Positions 1-7,779 of a stretch of DNA of 20,594 nucleotides are shown in pieces. The stretch comes from JAXHUH01 sp034211175 (lineage in GTDB: Bacteria > Actinomycetota > Acidimicrobiia > Acidimicrobiales > CAIXPF01): positions 1 to 20,594 of the forward strand of contig JAXHUH010000054.1 of the NCBI GenBank assembly GCA_034211175.1, written 5' to 3'. Numbering within the stretch: the first letter of the stretch is position 1; every line of letters starts with the position of its first letter. Position numbers and translations under genes: made by a program. Under the pieces are notes generated by a model that worked only from the letters and a program-made list of their open reading frames with translations, was not told the DNA's origin and searched no databases.

Positions 1-125
1 ACCCCCCCACCCGTACCACCCGGGGCCCCCGCCCCCGCGCCCCCCCCACCACCATGTTCCCCATCGGGGCCCACCGCCGAGGTGCTCCGGTGCACGCACG
101 TTGACAATCGAGGAGACCCACTGCC
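1..125. other. C-rich non-coding stretch upstream of rpsJ
   Basis: The first ~55 bases are almost pure C with a few A and G, including runs of seven or more C. A small CCCC-ATC-GGGG hairpin lies at 59-69. No part of an upstream gene (fusA or tuf would be expected in many bacteria) is recognisable. The only clear functional element is the rpsJ Shine-Dalgarno AGGAG at 111-115, ten bases before the ATG. TTGACA at 101-106 is too close to the start codon to serve as a -35 for this gene. The C tract may be a real spacer or a poor-quality contig edge. Confidence 0.5.
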
Positions 126-446
126 ATGGCTGACGGGCAGAAGATCCGCATCAGGCTGAAGGCCTACGACCACGAGATCATCGACCAGTCCACGAAGAAG
201 ATCGTCGAGACGGTCGTCCGCACCCAGGCTCGGGTCCGGGGGCCGATCCCGCTGCCGACCGAGAAGCACCGCTACACGGTCGTGCGCTCCCCCCACAAGG
301 ACAAGGACTCGCGCGAGCACTTCGAGATGCGGGTCCACAAGCGTCTCCTCGACATCGTCGAGCCGTCGCCGAAGACGGTCGATGCGCTCCAGCGCCTCGA
401 GCTTCCCGCCGGCGTCGACATCGAGATCAAGATCCAGCAGGCCTAG
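126..446 (+). CDS. rpsJ: 30S ribosomal protein S10 (uS10)
   Basis: S10 is a small-subunit head protein and also the NusE transcription antitermination factor. The 106-residue product has the normal family length and the diagnostic run from KIRIRLKAYDHEIIDQS near the N-terminus through GPIPLPTEKHRYTVVRSPHKDKDSREHFEMR to the VDIEIKI end. The ATG at 126 is preceded by AGGAG at 111-115. In most bacteria rpsJ is joined to rplC within a few to a few tens of bases. Here a hairpin follows the stop within six bases and rplC begins almost 590 nt later, so rpsJ may be the last gene of an upstream unit, for example with tuf, rather than the first of this one. Confidence 0.98.
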   Translation: MADGQKIRIRLKAYDHEIIDQSTKKIVETVVRTQARVRGPIPLPTEKHRYTVVRSPHKDKDSREHFEMRVHKRLLDIVEPSPKTVDALQRLELPAGVDIEIKIQQA

Positions 447-451
447 GACTC

Positions 452-475
452 GCAGGGGTTCTGGCGAACCCCTGC
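452..475 (+). terminator. Hairpin after rpsJ, terminator-like
   Basis: A perfect 10-bp stem GCAGGGGTTC / GAACCCCTGC (452-461 with 466-475) with loop TGGC starts five bases after the rpsJ stop. No T run follows, so it is not a classical intrinsic terminator. T-less stems after genes are common in high-GC actinobacteria. A second small stem, GGCCC-TTC-GGGCC, lies at 490-502. It could end the rpsJ transcript or stabilise its 3' end. Confidence 0.45.
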
Positions 476-508
476 TGGTAGGGCTTCGTGGCCCTTCGGG
501 CCGCTGGC

Positions 509-561
509 TCTCGCTTCGCTCGAGCTTGCTGTTCCGCCACGTCAGGTCTCGCTTCGCTCGA
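509..561. repeat. 15-bp direct repeat, two copies
   Basis: TCTCGCTTCGCTCGA occurs exactly at 509-523 and 547-561, 38 bp apart. The second copy sits in the loop of the 534-572 inverted repeat. It resembles loosely the CTCGCTCGCC motif repeated at 20386-20534. Confidence 0.6.
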
Positions 562-630
562 CGACGTGGCGGCGTGGGGCGTCGGCCCTGTGCTGGTCGG
601 AACATGTTGTCGTGTCCTCCTCGGGCGCAC

Positions 631-658
631 CGCCCGGCACCTTTCAGGTGCTCGGGCG
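631..658 (+). other. Bulged 12-bp hairpin in the rpsJ-rplC gap
   Basis: CGCCCGGCACCT (631-642) pairs with AGGTGC (646-651) and CGGGCG (653-658) around a TTC loop, with T652 as a single 3'-side bulge. Stem length, three-base loop and one-base bulge resemble the hairpin at 976-1009. No T run follows. Confidence 0.45.
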
Positions 659-801
659 TTCCGTCGGCACCTCCGTCCGACCGTCACCGACGTGGTCGAC
701 GTGGCCGGTGCGTGGGCGTCACCTCGAGTGGGTAGATGCGCTCGCACCAGTCGGAACGACCCGACCCGGCTCGATCGGCGGTGTGCTGCGGGAAGTTGCC
801 G

Positions 802-830
802 TGGCACGGGGTTGTCGGGGCGTGTATAGT
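802..830 (+). promoter_or_regulatory. Candidate sigma-70-type promoter for the rplC operon
   Basis: TGGCAC (802-807), a 17-base spacer and TATAGT (825-830) make a reasonable housekeeping promoter. TATAGT is one of the few AT-rich hexamers in the region and matches the -10 consensus at five of six positions; the -35 match is weaker. The expected start site near 837 falls inside the palindrome CAACGTTG (833-840). The resulting leader before rplC would be about 195 nt. Confidence 0.5.
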
Positions 831-975
831 GGCAACGTTGTGCGCCCGGGTGGTGGCTCCGCCGCAAGCCCCCGGTGCTGCCGGCCCCCCGTGGGCCACC
901 GTGAGAACTGACGTCTGCGTAGGTCCGCGCCAGGGCTCGTCCCACGCTCGGAAACCCCGCAGCAAAACCAAGGAC

Positions 976-1009
976 AACGCTCCGCCGGGATCTTCCCGAG
1001 CGGAGCGTT
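976..1009 (+). promoter_or_regulatory. Long leader hairpin just upstream of rplC
   Basis: AACGCTCCGC (976-985) pairs perfectly with GCGGAGCGTT (1000-1009). The inner CGGGA (986-990) pairs with TCCCG (994-998) around loop TCT, leaving A999 bulged: 15 paired positions in all. It ends 11 bases before the Shine-Dalgarno AGAAGGG (1021-1027) of rplC. Its place in the leader of an operon encoding L4 fits a protein-binding or attenuation element, as for the E. coli S10 leader bound by L4, but I see no clear sequence likeness to that leader. Function is inference. Confidence 0.45.
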
Positions 1010-1032
1010 CGCGTGAAATCAGAAGGGCCGCC

Positions 1033-1686
1033 ATGGCGAAGACAGCGATCGTCGGCGAGAAGGTCGGCATGACCCAGGTGTGGAACGACGAGAACCACGT
1101 CGTTCCCGTCACCGTGCTCAAGGTCGCGCCGTGCCGGATCGTCCAGGTCAAGACCACCGCGACCGACGGGTACGACGCGCTGCAGGTGACCTACGGTCAC
1201 GTGAAGCCGACCAAGCTCAACCGGCCGGAGCGCGGCCACTTCGACCGCGCCGGCGTCGAGCCCGGGTCCCGTCTCGTCGAGCTCCGCCTCGACGACATCA
1301 GCTCCTACGAGGTCGGCCAGGAGCTCGGCGTCGACGTCCTCGCCGATGTCACCTCGGTCGACGTGACCGCCGTGAGCAAGGGCAAGGGCTTCACCGGCCC
1401 GATGAAGCGACACGGCTTCAAGGGCCAGAAGGCCTCCCACGGTGCCCACCGCATCCACCGGGCGCCCGGCGCCATCGGTGCCTGCGCCACGCCCGCCCGG
1501 GTGTTCAAGGGCACCCGCATGGCCGGCCGCAGCGGCGGCGAGCGGGTGACGACCCTGAACCTCGATGTGGTCGAGGTCGATCCCGAGCGCGAGCTGCTGC
1601 TCGTGCGCGGGTCCGTGCCCGGCCCCCGCGGCGGGCTCGTCCTCATCCGCAACGCCGTGAAGGCGCGTGTCGAGGCAGGTGCATGA
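1033..1686 (+). CDS. rplC: 50S ribosomal protein L3 (uL3)
   Basis: L3 is an early 23S rRNA-binding assembly protein with an extension reaching toward the peptidyl-transferase centre. The 217-residue product has the family start AIVGEKVGMTQVW, the central basic arm KGKGFTGPMKRHGFKG (about residues 116-131), the HGAHRIHRAPGAIGA segment (137-151) and the C-terminal SVPGPRGGLVLIR. The frame is open far upstream, but the ATG at 1033 is chosen because AGAAGGG lies five bases before it and homology starts exactly there. It is the first gene after the structured leader, and its stop overlaps the rplD start as ATGA. Confidence 0.98.
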   Translation: MAKTAIVGEKVGMTQVWNDENHVVPVTVLKVAPCRIVQVKTTATDGYDALQVTYGHVKPTKLNRPERGHFDRAGVEPGSRLVELRLDDISSYEVGQELGVDVLADVTSVDVTAVSKGKGFTGPMKRHGFKGQKASHGAHRIHRAPGAIGACATPARVFKGTRMAGRSGGERVTTLNLDVVEVDPERELLLVRGSVPGPRGGLVLIRNAVKARVEAGA

Positions 1687-2426
1687 TGGCGAACACCGCA
1701 GTCGCCCCGAAGAAGGTCGCCAAGCCGGCGCTCGACCCCGAGATCTTCGGCATCGAGCCGAACGTCTCGGTGATGCACCAGGTCGTGACGGCCCAGCTCG
1801 CTGCCCGGCGCGCCGGCACCCAGAGCACCCGCACCCGGGCCGAGGTGGCCGGTGGTGGCGCCAAGCCGTGGCGCCAGAAGGGCACCGGCCGGGCACGTCA
1901 GGGCTCCATCCGCGCCCCGCACTGGCGTGGTGGCGGCGTGGCGCTCGGGCCGAAGCCCCGCAGCTACCGCCAGCGCACCCCGAAGAAGATGGTGCGCCTC
2001 GCGCTCCGCTCGGCCCTCTCGGACCGTGCCGCCGAGCAGCGGGTCGTCGTCGTCGACGACTGGGGCTGGAACGAGCCCTCGACCAAGTCGGCCAAGGCCG
2101 CGCTCGCCAGCCTCGGCGTCGAGGGCCGTGTCCTGGTCGTCCTCGGCAAGGAGGACGAGGCGGTGTGGAAGAGCTTCCGCAACCTGCCCGAGATCCACTG
2201 CCTGCAGGCCGGCGAGCTGAACACCTACGACGTGCTCGTGAACGACTGGGTCGTCTTCACGTCGGAGACGCTGCCCACGGGCTCCGGCGCCGAGACGGCT
2301 GCCGCGAAGCCCGCAGCGAAGAAGCCGGCGGCTGCGCCTGCCGAGCCCACTGCCACGACGGAGGCCGACGAACCGGTCGCCGCCGAGTCGGCTGACGCCG
2401 ACGACACCGAGGAGGCGAGCGAGTGA
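1683..2426 (+). CDS. rplD: 50S ribosomal protein L4 (uL4) with acidic C-terminal tail
   Basis: L4 binds 23S rRNA, and its extended loop helps form the exit-tunnel constriction; in E. coli it also represses its own operon. Residues 1-198 are the conserved protein: the loop GGGAKPWRQKGTGRARQGS lies at about 57-75 and the Rossmann-like part contains VVVVDDW (121-127) and VLVNDWVVFT (184-193). Residues 199-247 form a low-complexity A/K/P then A/D/E tail ending DDTEEASE, making it about 40 residues longer than typical bacterial L4. Two tandem ATGs (1683, 1686) are possible starts. I chose 1683 because it gives the ATGA overlap with rplC; the second gives one residue less. Confidence 0.96.
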   Translation: MMANTAVAPKKVAKPALDPEIFGIEPNVSVMHQVVTAQLAARRAGTQSTRTRAEVAGGGAKPWRQKGTGRARQGSIRAPHWRGGGVALGPKPRSYRQRTPKKMVRLALRSALSDRAAEQRVVVVDDWGWNEPSTKSAKAALASLGVEGRVLVVLGKEDEAVWKSFRNLPEIHCLQAGELNTYDVLVNDWVVFTSETLPTGSGAETAAAKPAAKKPAAAPAEPTATTEADEPVAAESADADDTEEASE

Positions 2427-2713
2427 AGGACCCCCGCGACGTCGTGCTCGGGCCGGTCGTGAGCGAGAAGTCGTACTCGCTCATCGAGGGCAACGTGTAC
2501 ACGTTCAAGGTGCACCCCGACGCCTCCAAGCCCGAGATCCGTGACGCCGTCCAGTCGATCTTCGAGGTGAAGGTCACGTCGGTGAACACGATCAACCGCA
2601 AGGGCAAGCGCCGCCGCAACCGCCGCACCGGCGCCTGGGGCAAGCGTGCCGACTCCAAGCGGGCGCTCGTCACCGTCGCCGATGGCGACACGATCGACTT
2701 CTTCGAGGTCTGA
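2423..2713 (+). CDS. rplW: 50S ribosomal protein L23 (uL23)
   Basis: L23 sits at the polypeptide exit and docks trigger factor and SRP. The 96 residues carry the family features DVVLGPVVSEKSYSLIE near the start, YTFKVHPDASKPEIRDAVQSIFEVKV in the middle and the basic KGKRRRNRR loop. Translation begins at GTG 2423 in a GTGA overlap with the rplD stop, with GGAGG at 2411-2415 inside the end of rplD, so the two are probably translationally coupled. Length is normal. Confidence 0.97.
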   Translation: MKDPRDVVLGPVVSEKSYSLIEGNVYTFKVHPDASKPEIRDAVQSIFEVKVTSVNTINRKGKRRRNRRTGAWGKRADSKRALVTVADGDTIDFFEV

Positions 2714-2715
2714 GG

Positions 2716-3552
2716 ATGGCTGTACGCAAGCGCAAGCCCACCAGCGCCGGCCGTCGCTTCCAGACGGTCGCCGACTTCAGCGACATCACGTCGACGAGCC
2801 CCGAGCGGTCGCTGCTCGCCCCCCGTCAGCAGACGGGCGGTCGCAACAACCACGGGCGCAAGACGTCCCGCCATCGCGGCGGTGGCCACAAGCGCCAGTA
2901 CCGGATCATCGACTTCAAGCGGAACAAGGACGGCGTGCCGGCCAAGGTCGCGACGGTCGAGTACGACCCGAACCGCAACTGCCGGATCATGCTGCTCCAC
3001 TACATCGACGGCGAGAAGCGCTACATCCTCGCCCCGAAGGACGTGAAGGTCGGCGACCGGCTCCAGAACGGCCACGGCGCCGAGATCCGCACCGGCAACG
3101 CGATGGAGCTGCGCTTCATCCCGGTCGGTACCACCGTGCACAACGTGGAGCTCCAGCCCGGCGCCGGCGGCAAGCTCGCCCGCAGTGCCGGCTCGAGCGT
3201 CCAGCTCGTCGCCAAGGAGGGGGCCTACGCCACCCTCCGTCTGCCGAGCACCGAGATGCGCCGCGTGTCGATCGACTGCCGGGCGACCATCGGTCAGGTC
3301 GGCAACGCCGACGCCGACCTCGTCAAGATCGGCAAGGCCGGCCGCAACCGCTGGTTGGGCGTGCGCCCCCAGACGCGCGGCGTCGCCATGAACCCCGTCG
3401 ACCACCCCCACGGTGGTGGTGAGGGCAAGACCTCCGGTGGTCGCCACCCGGTGTCGCCGTGGGGCAAGCCCGAGGGCCGCACCCGTCAGAAGAAGAAGTC
3501 GTCCGACAAGATGATCGTCCGGCGCCGGCGCACGCGCGGCGCACGGCGGTGA
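2716..3552 (+). CDS. rplB: 50S ribosomal protein L2 (uL2)
   Basis: L2 is needed for subunit association and peptidyl-transferase activity. The 278-residue product begins with the usual AVRKRKPTSAGRRF, contains RGGGHKRQYRIIDFKR (about 54-69), and keeps the invariant MNPVDHPHGGGEGK motif, with the catalysis-associated histidine at residue 230. The basic end GRTRQKKKSSDKMIVRRRR is also typical. The ATG is three bases beyond the rplW stop, with GAGG overlapping that stop as a very short-spaced ribosome-binding site, so coupling is likely. Length is normal and nothing is odd. Confidence 0.98.
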   Translation: MAVRKRKPTSAGRRFQTVADFSDITSTSPERSLLAPRQQTGGRNNHGRKTSRHRGGGHKRQYRIIDFKRNKDGVPAKVATVEYDPNRNCRIMLLHYIDGEKRYILAPKDVKVGDRLQNGHGAEIRTGNAMELRFIPVGTTVHNVELQPGAGGKLARSAGSSVQLVAKEGAYATLRLPSTEMRRVSIDCRATIGQVGNADADLVKIGKAGRNRWLGVRPQTRGVAMNPVDHPHGGGEGKTSGGRHPVSPWGKPEGRTRQKKKSSDKMIVRRRRTRGARR

Positions 3553-3561
3553 GGTCGAAGC

Positions 3562-3839
<278 letters not shown>

Positions 3840-3840
<1 letters not shown>

Positions 3841-4540
3841 TGGCCTTCGGTGTCAAGACGAACGAGCGCCCGGGCACCCGCGCCGTCGTCCGCTACGTGC
3901 GGATGTCGGCGTTCAAGGCCCGCCCGGTGCTCGACCTCATCCGGGACGAGCCCGTCGGCAAGGCCGACGAGATCCTCTCGCTGACCGAGCGCTCCGCGGC
4001 CGATGTCGTCCGCAAGTGCCTGGCGTCCGCCGTCGCGAACGCCGGCAACAACGAGGACATCCCGCCGGACGAGCTCTACGTGTCGGCCTGCTACGCCGAC
4101 GAGGGACCCACGCTCAAGCGTTGGCGCCCCCGTGCCCGTGGCCGGGCGACCCGCATCCGCAAGCGCACCTGCCACATCACGGTGGTCGTGAGCCGGATGT
4201 CGACCGACCGCTACGAGCGTCTCCGTGCCGAGACGTCCGGCCGGCCCGGTGCGCCCCGTCGTCGTGGTGACGCCGCCGAGGATCGCCGTCGCCGGGTCGC
4301 CGCCAGCCGCGGCGACGAGGCCCCCGCCGAGGACGAGGTCCCGGAGGAGGAAGAGGTCACTGAGACCGCCGCCGTCGAGGCGCCGGTGGAGGAGACCACG
4401 GCGGTCGAGGAGGCGGAGGTCACCGAGACCCCCGCTGCCGACACCGACGACGAGGCAGCTGACGAGGCCGAGACCGCCGCTGCGGCGGATGCGTCCGACG
4501 ACGAAGACGACGAAGATCCCGCCGAGCGGGAGGAGAGCTG

Positions 4541-4541
<1 letters not shown>
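3840..4541 (+). CDS. rplV: 50S ribosomal protein L22 (uL22) with long charged C-terminal extension
   Basis: L22 lines the exit tunnel with a beta-hairpin and sits at the tunnel exit. Residues 1-120 are the whole conserved protein: VRMSAFKARPVLDLIR (20-35), the tunnel hairpin around GPTLKRWRPRARGRATRIRKRT (in part, 89-110) and HITVVVS. Residues 121-157 form an arginine-rich linker and 158-233 an acidic, nearly K/R-free tail of E, D, A, T and V ending DDEDDEDPAEREES. The protein is about twice the usual bacterial length. The ATG overlaps the rpsS stop and its own stop overlaps rpsC, both as TGATG. Actinobacterial L22 proteins often have a tail; this one is unusually long and acidic. Confidence 0.96.
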
Positions 4542-5599
<1,058 letters not shown>

Positions 5600-5600
5600 C

Positions 5601-6017
5601 ATGTTGATGCCGAGGAAGGTCAAGCACCGCAAGCATCACCGCGGGCGGATGAAGGGCGACGCCAAGGGTGGGACGACCATCCAGTACGGCGACTACGGCA
5701 TCCAGGCCCTCGAGCCGGGCTGGATCACGGCCCGTCAGATCGAGGCCGCCCGTATCGCCATGACCCGCCACGTCCGCCGAGGCGGCAAGGTGTGGATCAA
5801 CATCTTCCCCGACAAGCCGGTGACCCAGAAGCCGGCCGAGACCCGCATGGGCTCGGGGAAGGGCAACCCGGAGCGGTGGGTCGCCGTCGTGCGCCCGGGC
5901 CGCATCATGTTCGAGCTCGCCTACCCCGATGAGAAGATCGCTCGCGGGGCAATCGAGCGGGCGATCCAGAAGCTGCCGATCAAGGCGCGCTTCGTGACGC
6001 GGGAGGAGGAGCTCTGA
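5601..6017 (+). CDS. rplP: 50S ribosomal protein L16 (uL16)
   Basis: L16 positions A-site tRNA near the peptidyl-transferase centre. The 138 residues contain the family start MLMPRKVKHRKHHRGR, GWITARQIEAARIA, the KVWINIFPDKPVTQKP stretch and the loop ETRMGSGKGNPE. The open frame extends 15 codons upstream into rpsC. ATG 5601 was chosen because homology starts there and GGGAG (5587-5591) is nine bases before it. It begins one base after the rpsC stop, and its own stop overlaps rpmC as TGATG. Confidence 0.97.
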   Translation: MLMPRKVKHRKHHRGRMKGDAKGGTTIQYGDYGIQALEPGWITARQIEAARIAMTRHVRRGGKVWINIFPDKPVTQKPAETRMGSGKGNPERWVAVVRPGRIMFELAYPDEKIARGAIERAIQKLPIKARFVTREEEL

Positions 6018-6241
6018 TGGCACGTTCCGCCGAGCTCGCCGACCTGACGGACGAGGAGCTGCGCAAGGCGCTGTCCGAGGCGAAGCAGGAGCTGTTCAAC
6101 CTCCGCTTCCAGCACGCCACCGGCCAGCTGGAGAACTACCGGCGCCCGAGTCAGGTCAAGAAGGAGATCGCTCGCATCATGACGAAGCTGCGCGAGCGTG
6201 AGATCGCGGCCGCCGAGGCGCTGGCCGGAGGCGAGGGCTGA
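6017..6241 (+). CDS. rpmC: 50S ribosomal protein L29 (uL29)
   Basis: L29 is a small helical protein at the tunnel exit, next to L23. The 74-residue product has the usual two-helix pattern: ELADLTDEELRKALSEAKQELFNLRFQHATGQL, then a PSQVKKEIARIMTKLREREI helix (described here in its conserved halves). Both ends overlap neighbours as TGATG (rplP upstream, rpsQ downstream), so it is embedded in a translationally coupled run. GGAGGAGGAGC just before the start supplies the ribosome-binding site. Confidence 0.97.
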   Translation: MARSAELADLTDEELRKALSEAKQELFNLRFQHATGQLENYRRPSQVKKEIARIMTKLREREIAAAEALAGGEG

Positions 6242-6525
6242 TGTCCGACACCACGACAGAGACCGACGGCACCCGCCACAACGGGCGCAAGGTCCGCGAG
6301 GGCATCGTCGTCTCCACGAAGATGCAGCGCACCGCGGTGGTGGAGATCACGAGCCGCGTCACCCACCGTCGCTACGACAAGACGATGCAGCGGGCCAGCC
6401 GCCTGTACGTGCACGACCCCGAAGAGTCGCTGCGCGACGGTGACCGCGTGCGGGTCCAGGAGACCCGCCCGCTGTCGAAGCTCAAGCGCTGGAGGATCCT
6501 CGAGGTCCTGGAGCGTGCCCGATGA
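6241..6525 (+). CDS. rpsQ: 30S ribosomal protein S17 (uS17)
   Basis: S17 is a primary 16S rRNA-binding protein with an OB fold. After an N-terminal stretch of about 15 polar residues, the 94-residue product carries REGIVVSTKMQRTAVVEI, THRRYDKTMQRASRLYVHD and the signature GDRVRVQETRPLSKLKRWR. It starts in a TGATG overlap with rpmC and ends in an ATGA overlap with rplN. Length is normal for actinobacteria. Confidence 0.97.
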   Translation: MSDTTTETDGTRHNGRKVREGIVVSTKMQRTAVVEITSRVTHRRYDKTMQRASRLYVHDPEESLRDGDRVRVQETRPLSKLKRWRILEVLERAR

Positions 6526-6890
6526 TCCAGCAGGAGTCGCGGCTCAAGGTCGCGGACAACAGCGGGGCGCGCGAGGTGCTGTGCATCAAGGTGCTCGGCG
6601 GCTCGAAGCGCCGCTACGCGTCGATCGGCGACGAGTTCGTCGCCACGGTCAAGGACGCGATCCCCGGTGCCGCCGTGAAGAAGGGCGACGTCGTCAAGTG
6701 CGTCGTCGTCCGCACCCGCAAGGAGAAGCGGCGCCCGGACGGCTCGTACATCCGCTTCGACGAGAACGCCGCGGTGCTGATCAACGACCAGCGCCAGCCG
6801 CGCGGCACGCGCATCTTCGGCCCGGTGGGTCGTGAGCTGCGTGACCGGCGCTTCATGCGCATCGTCTCGCTCGCGCCGGAGGTCTTGTGA
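6522..6890 (+). CDS. rplN: 50S ribosomal protein L14 (uL14)
   Basis: L14 lies on the subunit interface and contributes to bridges with 16S rRNA. The 122 residues are textbook: MIQQESRLKVADNSGAREV at the start, CIKVLGGSKRRYA, VKKGDVVKCVVVRTRKEKRR and the end IFGPVGRELRDRRFMRIVSL. It starts in an ATGA overlap with rpsQ, and its stop shares one base with the rplX ATG. No anomalies. Confidence 0.98.
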   Translation: MIQQESRLKVADNSGAREVLCIKVLGGSKRRYASIGDEFVATVKDAIPGAAVKKGDVVKCVVVRTRKEKRRPDGSYIRFDENAAVLINDQRQPRGTRIFGPVGRELRDRRFMRIVSLAPEVL

Positions 6891-7198
6891 TGAAGATCCG
6901 CAAGGGAGACCACGTCGTCGTCCTCACCGGCAAGGACCGGGGCAAGGAGGGCACGGTCAGCCGTGTCCTGCCCAAGGCCGACAAGGTGATCGTCGACGGC
7001 GTCAACGTGGCCCGCAAGCACCAGAAGCCGACCCGGGCCACCATGCAGGGCGGCATCATCGACAAGGACATGCCGATCCACGTGTCGAACGTCGCCCTCG
7101 TGAACCCGAAGGACGGCAAGCCGACCCGCGTCGGGTATCGGTTCGACGCCGCCGGCAACAAGGTCCGCATCTGCCGGCGCACGGGAGATGACATCTGA
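6890..7198 (+). CDS. rplX: 50S ribosomal protein L24 (uL24)
   Basis: L24 is an assembly initiator that binds the 5' end of 23S rRNA. The 102 residues carry the KOW motif KIRKGDHVVVLTGKDRGKEG at the start, then VIVDGVNVARKHQKP and the C-terminal half with VALVNPKDGKPTRVGYR. A GTG lies one codon upstream at 6887. I prefer ATG 6890 because it gives the same TGATG overlap used elsewhere in the operon and the family normally begins M-K-I-R-K-G. It overlaps rplE the same way. Confidence 0.96.
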   Translation: MKIRKGDHVVVLTGKDRGKEGTVSRVLPKADKVIVDGVNVARKHQKPTRATMQGGIIDKDMPIHVSNVALVNPKDGKPTRVGYRFDAAGNKVRICRRTGDDI

Positions 7199-7773
7199 TG
7201 GCCTCCGGTACCACCACCGAGGTCGTACGGCCCCGCATGCGGGTCCGCTACGACCGGGAGATCAAGTCGAAGCTGCAGCAGCAGCTCGAGCTCCCCAACG
7301 TGATGACGGTCCCCGGTCTCGAGAAGATCGTCGTCAACATGGGCGTCGGCGAGGCGTTGAACCAGCCCCGCCTGCTCGACGGTGCGCTCGAGGACCTGGC
7401 GACGATCACCGGGCAGAAGCCGGTGACCACCCGGGCGAAGAAGTCGATCGCCGGCTTCAAGCTCCGGACGGGCAACGCCATCGGCGCCAAGGTGACGCTG
7501 CGCGGCGATCGTATGTGGGAGTTCTTCGATCGCCTCGTCTCGCTGGCGATCCCCCGCATCCGCGACTTCCGCGGCCTCGACCCGAAGGCATTCGACGGCG
7601 CCGGGAACTACACGTTCGGCGTCACCGAGCAGCTCATCTTTCCGGAGATCAACTACGACGCGGTCGATGCGGTCCGGGGCATGGACATCACGATCGTGAC
7701 CACTGCTCGGAACAACGAAGAAGGTCGCGCGCTGCTGGAGGCGTTCGAGTTCCCGTTCAGGCGGGAGGGGTAG
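7198..7773 (+). CDS. rplE: 50S ribosomal protein L5 (uL5)
   Basis: L5 binds 5S rRNA and contacts P-site tRNA and S13. The 191 residues include MRVRYDREIKSKLQ, the conserved PGLEKIVVNMGVGEA, GQKPVTTRAKKSIAGFKLR, the loop GAKVTLRGDRMWEFFDRLVS and RDFRGLDPKAFDGAGNYTFG, ending EAFEFPFRREG. The ATG overlaps the rplX stop (TGATG). It ends six bases before rpsN. Confidence 0.98.
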   Translation: MASGTTTEVVRPRMRVRYDREIKSKLQQQLELPNVMTVPGLEKIVVNMGVGEALNQPRLLDGALEDLATITGQKPVTTRAKKSIAGFKLRTGNAIGAKVTLRGDRMWEFFDRLVSLAIPRIRDFRGLDPKAFDGAGNYTFGVTEQLIFPEINYDAVDAVRGMDITIVTTARNNEEGRALLEAFEFPFRREG

Positions 7774-7779
7774 GAGCAC

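Larger units (their letters stand above)
447..1032. other. Long non-coding block between rpsJ and rplC
   Basis: I see no credible gene in these 586 bases; open frames on both strands resemble nothing and look like high-GC chance frames. In order it holds a hairpin at 452-475, a small stem at 490-502, a 15-bp direct repeat TCTCGCTTCGCTCGA at 509-523 and 547-561, a 10-bp stem CCGCCACGTC/GACGTGGCGG at 534-543 and 563-572 whose loop contains the second repeat copy, a 12-bp bulged hairpin at 631-658, a promoter candidate at 802-830, and a long hairpin at 976-1009 just before the rplC ribosome-binding site. The 3' part is probably the 5' leader of the rplC operon. The 5' part may be a terminator region or an unrecognised RNA. 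Confidence 0.6.

Noticed and set aside
101..106. TTGACA as a -35 box for rpsJ
   Set aside because: It lies only 20 bases before the start codon, and the -10 position would fall inside the gene.
488..829. 113-codon + strand frame in the rpsJ-rplC gap
   Set aside because: No recognisable protein, no good ribosome-binding site, and it is crossed by several hairpins and a repeat.
736..1032. N-terminal extension of L3 by 99 codons
   Set aside because: Homology begins at ATG 1033 with a good Shine-Dalgarno; the extension would cover the promoter and leader hairpin.
427..1896. 489-codon open frame on the - strand over the rpsJ-rplC gap, rplC and rplD
   Set aside because: It is antisense to rplC and rplD, is rich in Arg, Pro and Ala, and resembles no family; it is a high-GC shadow frame.
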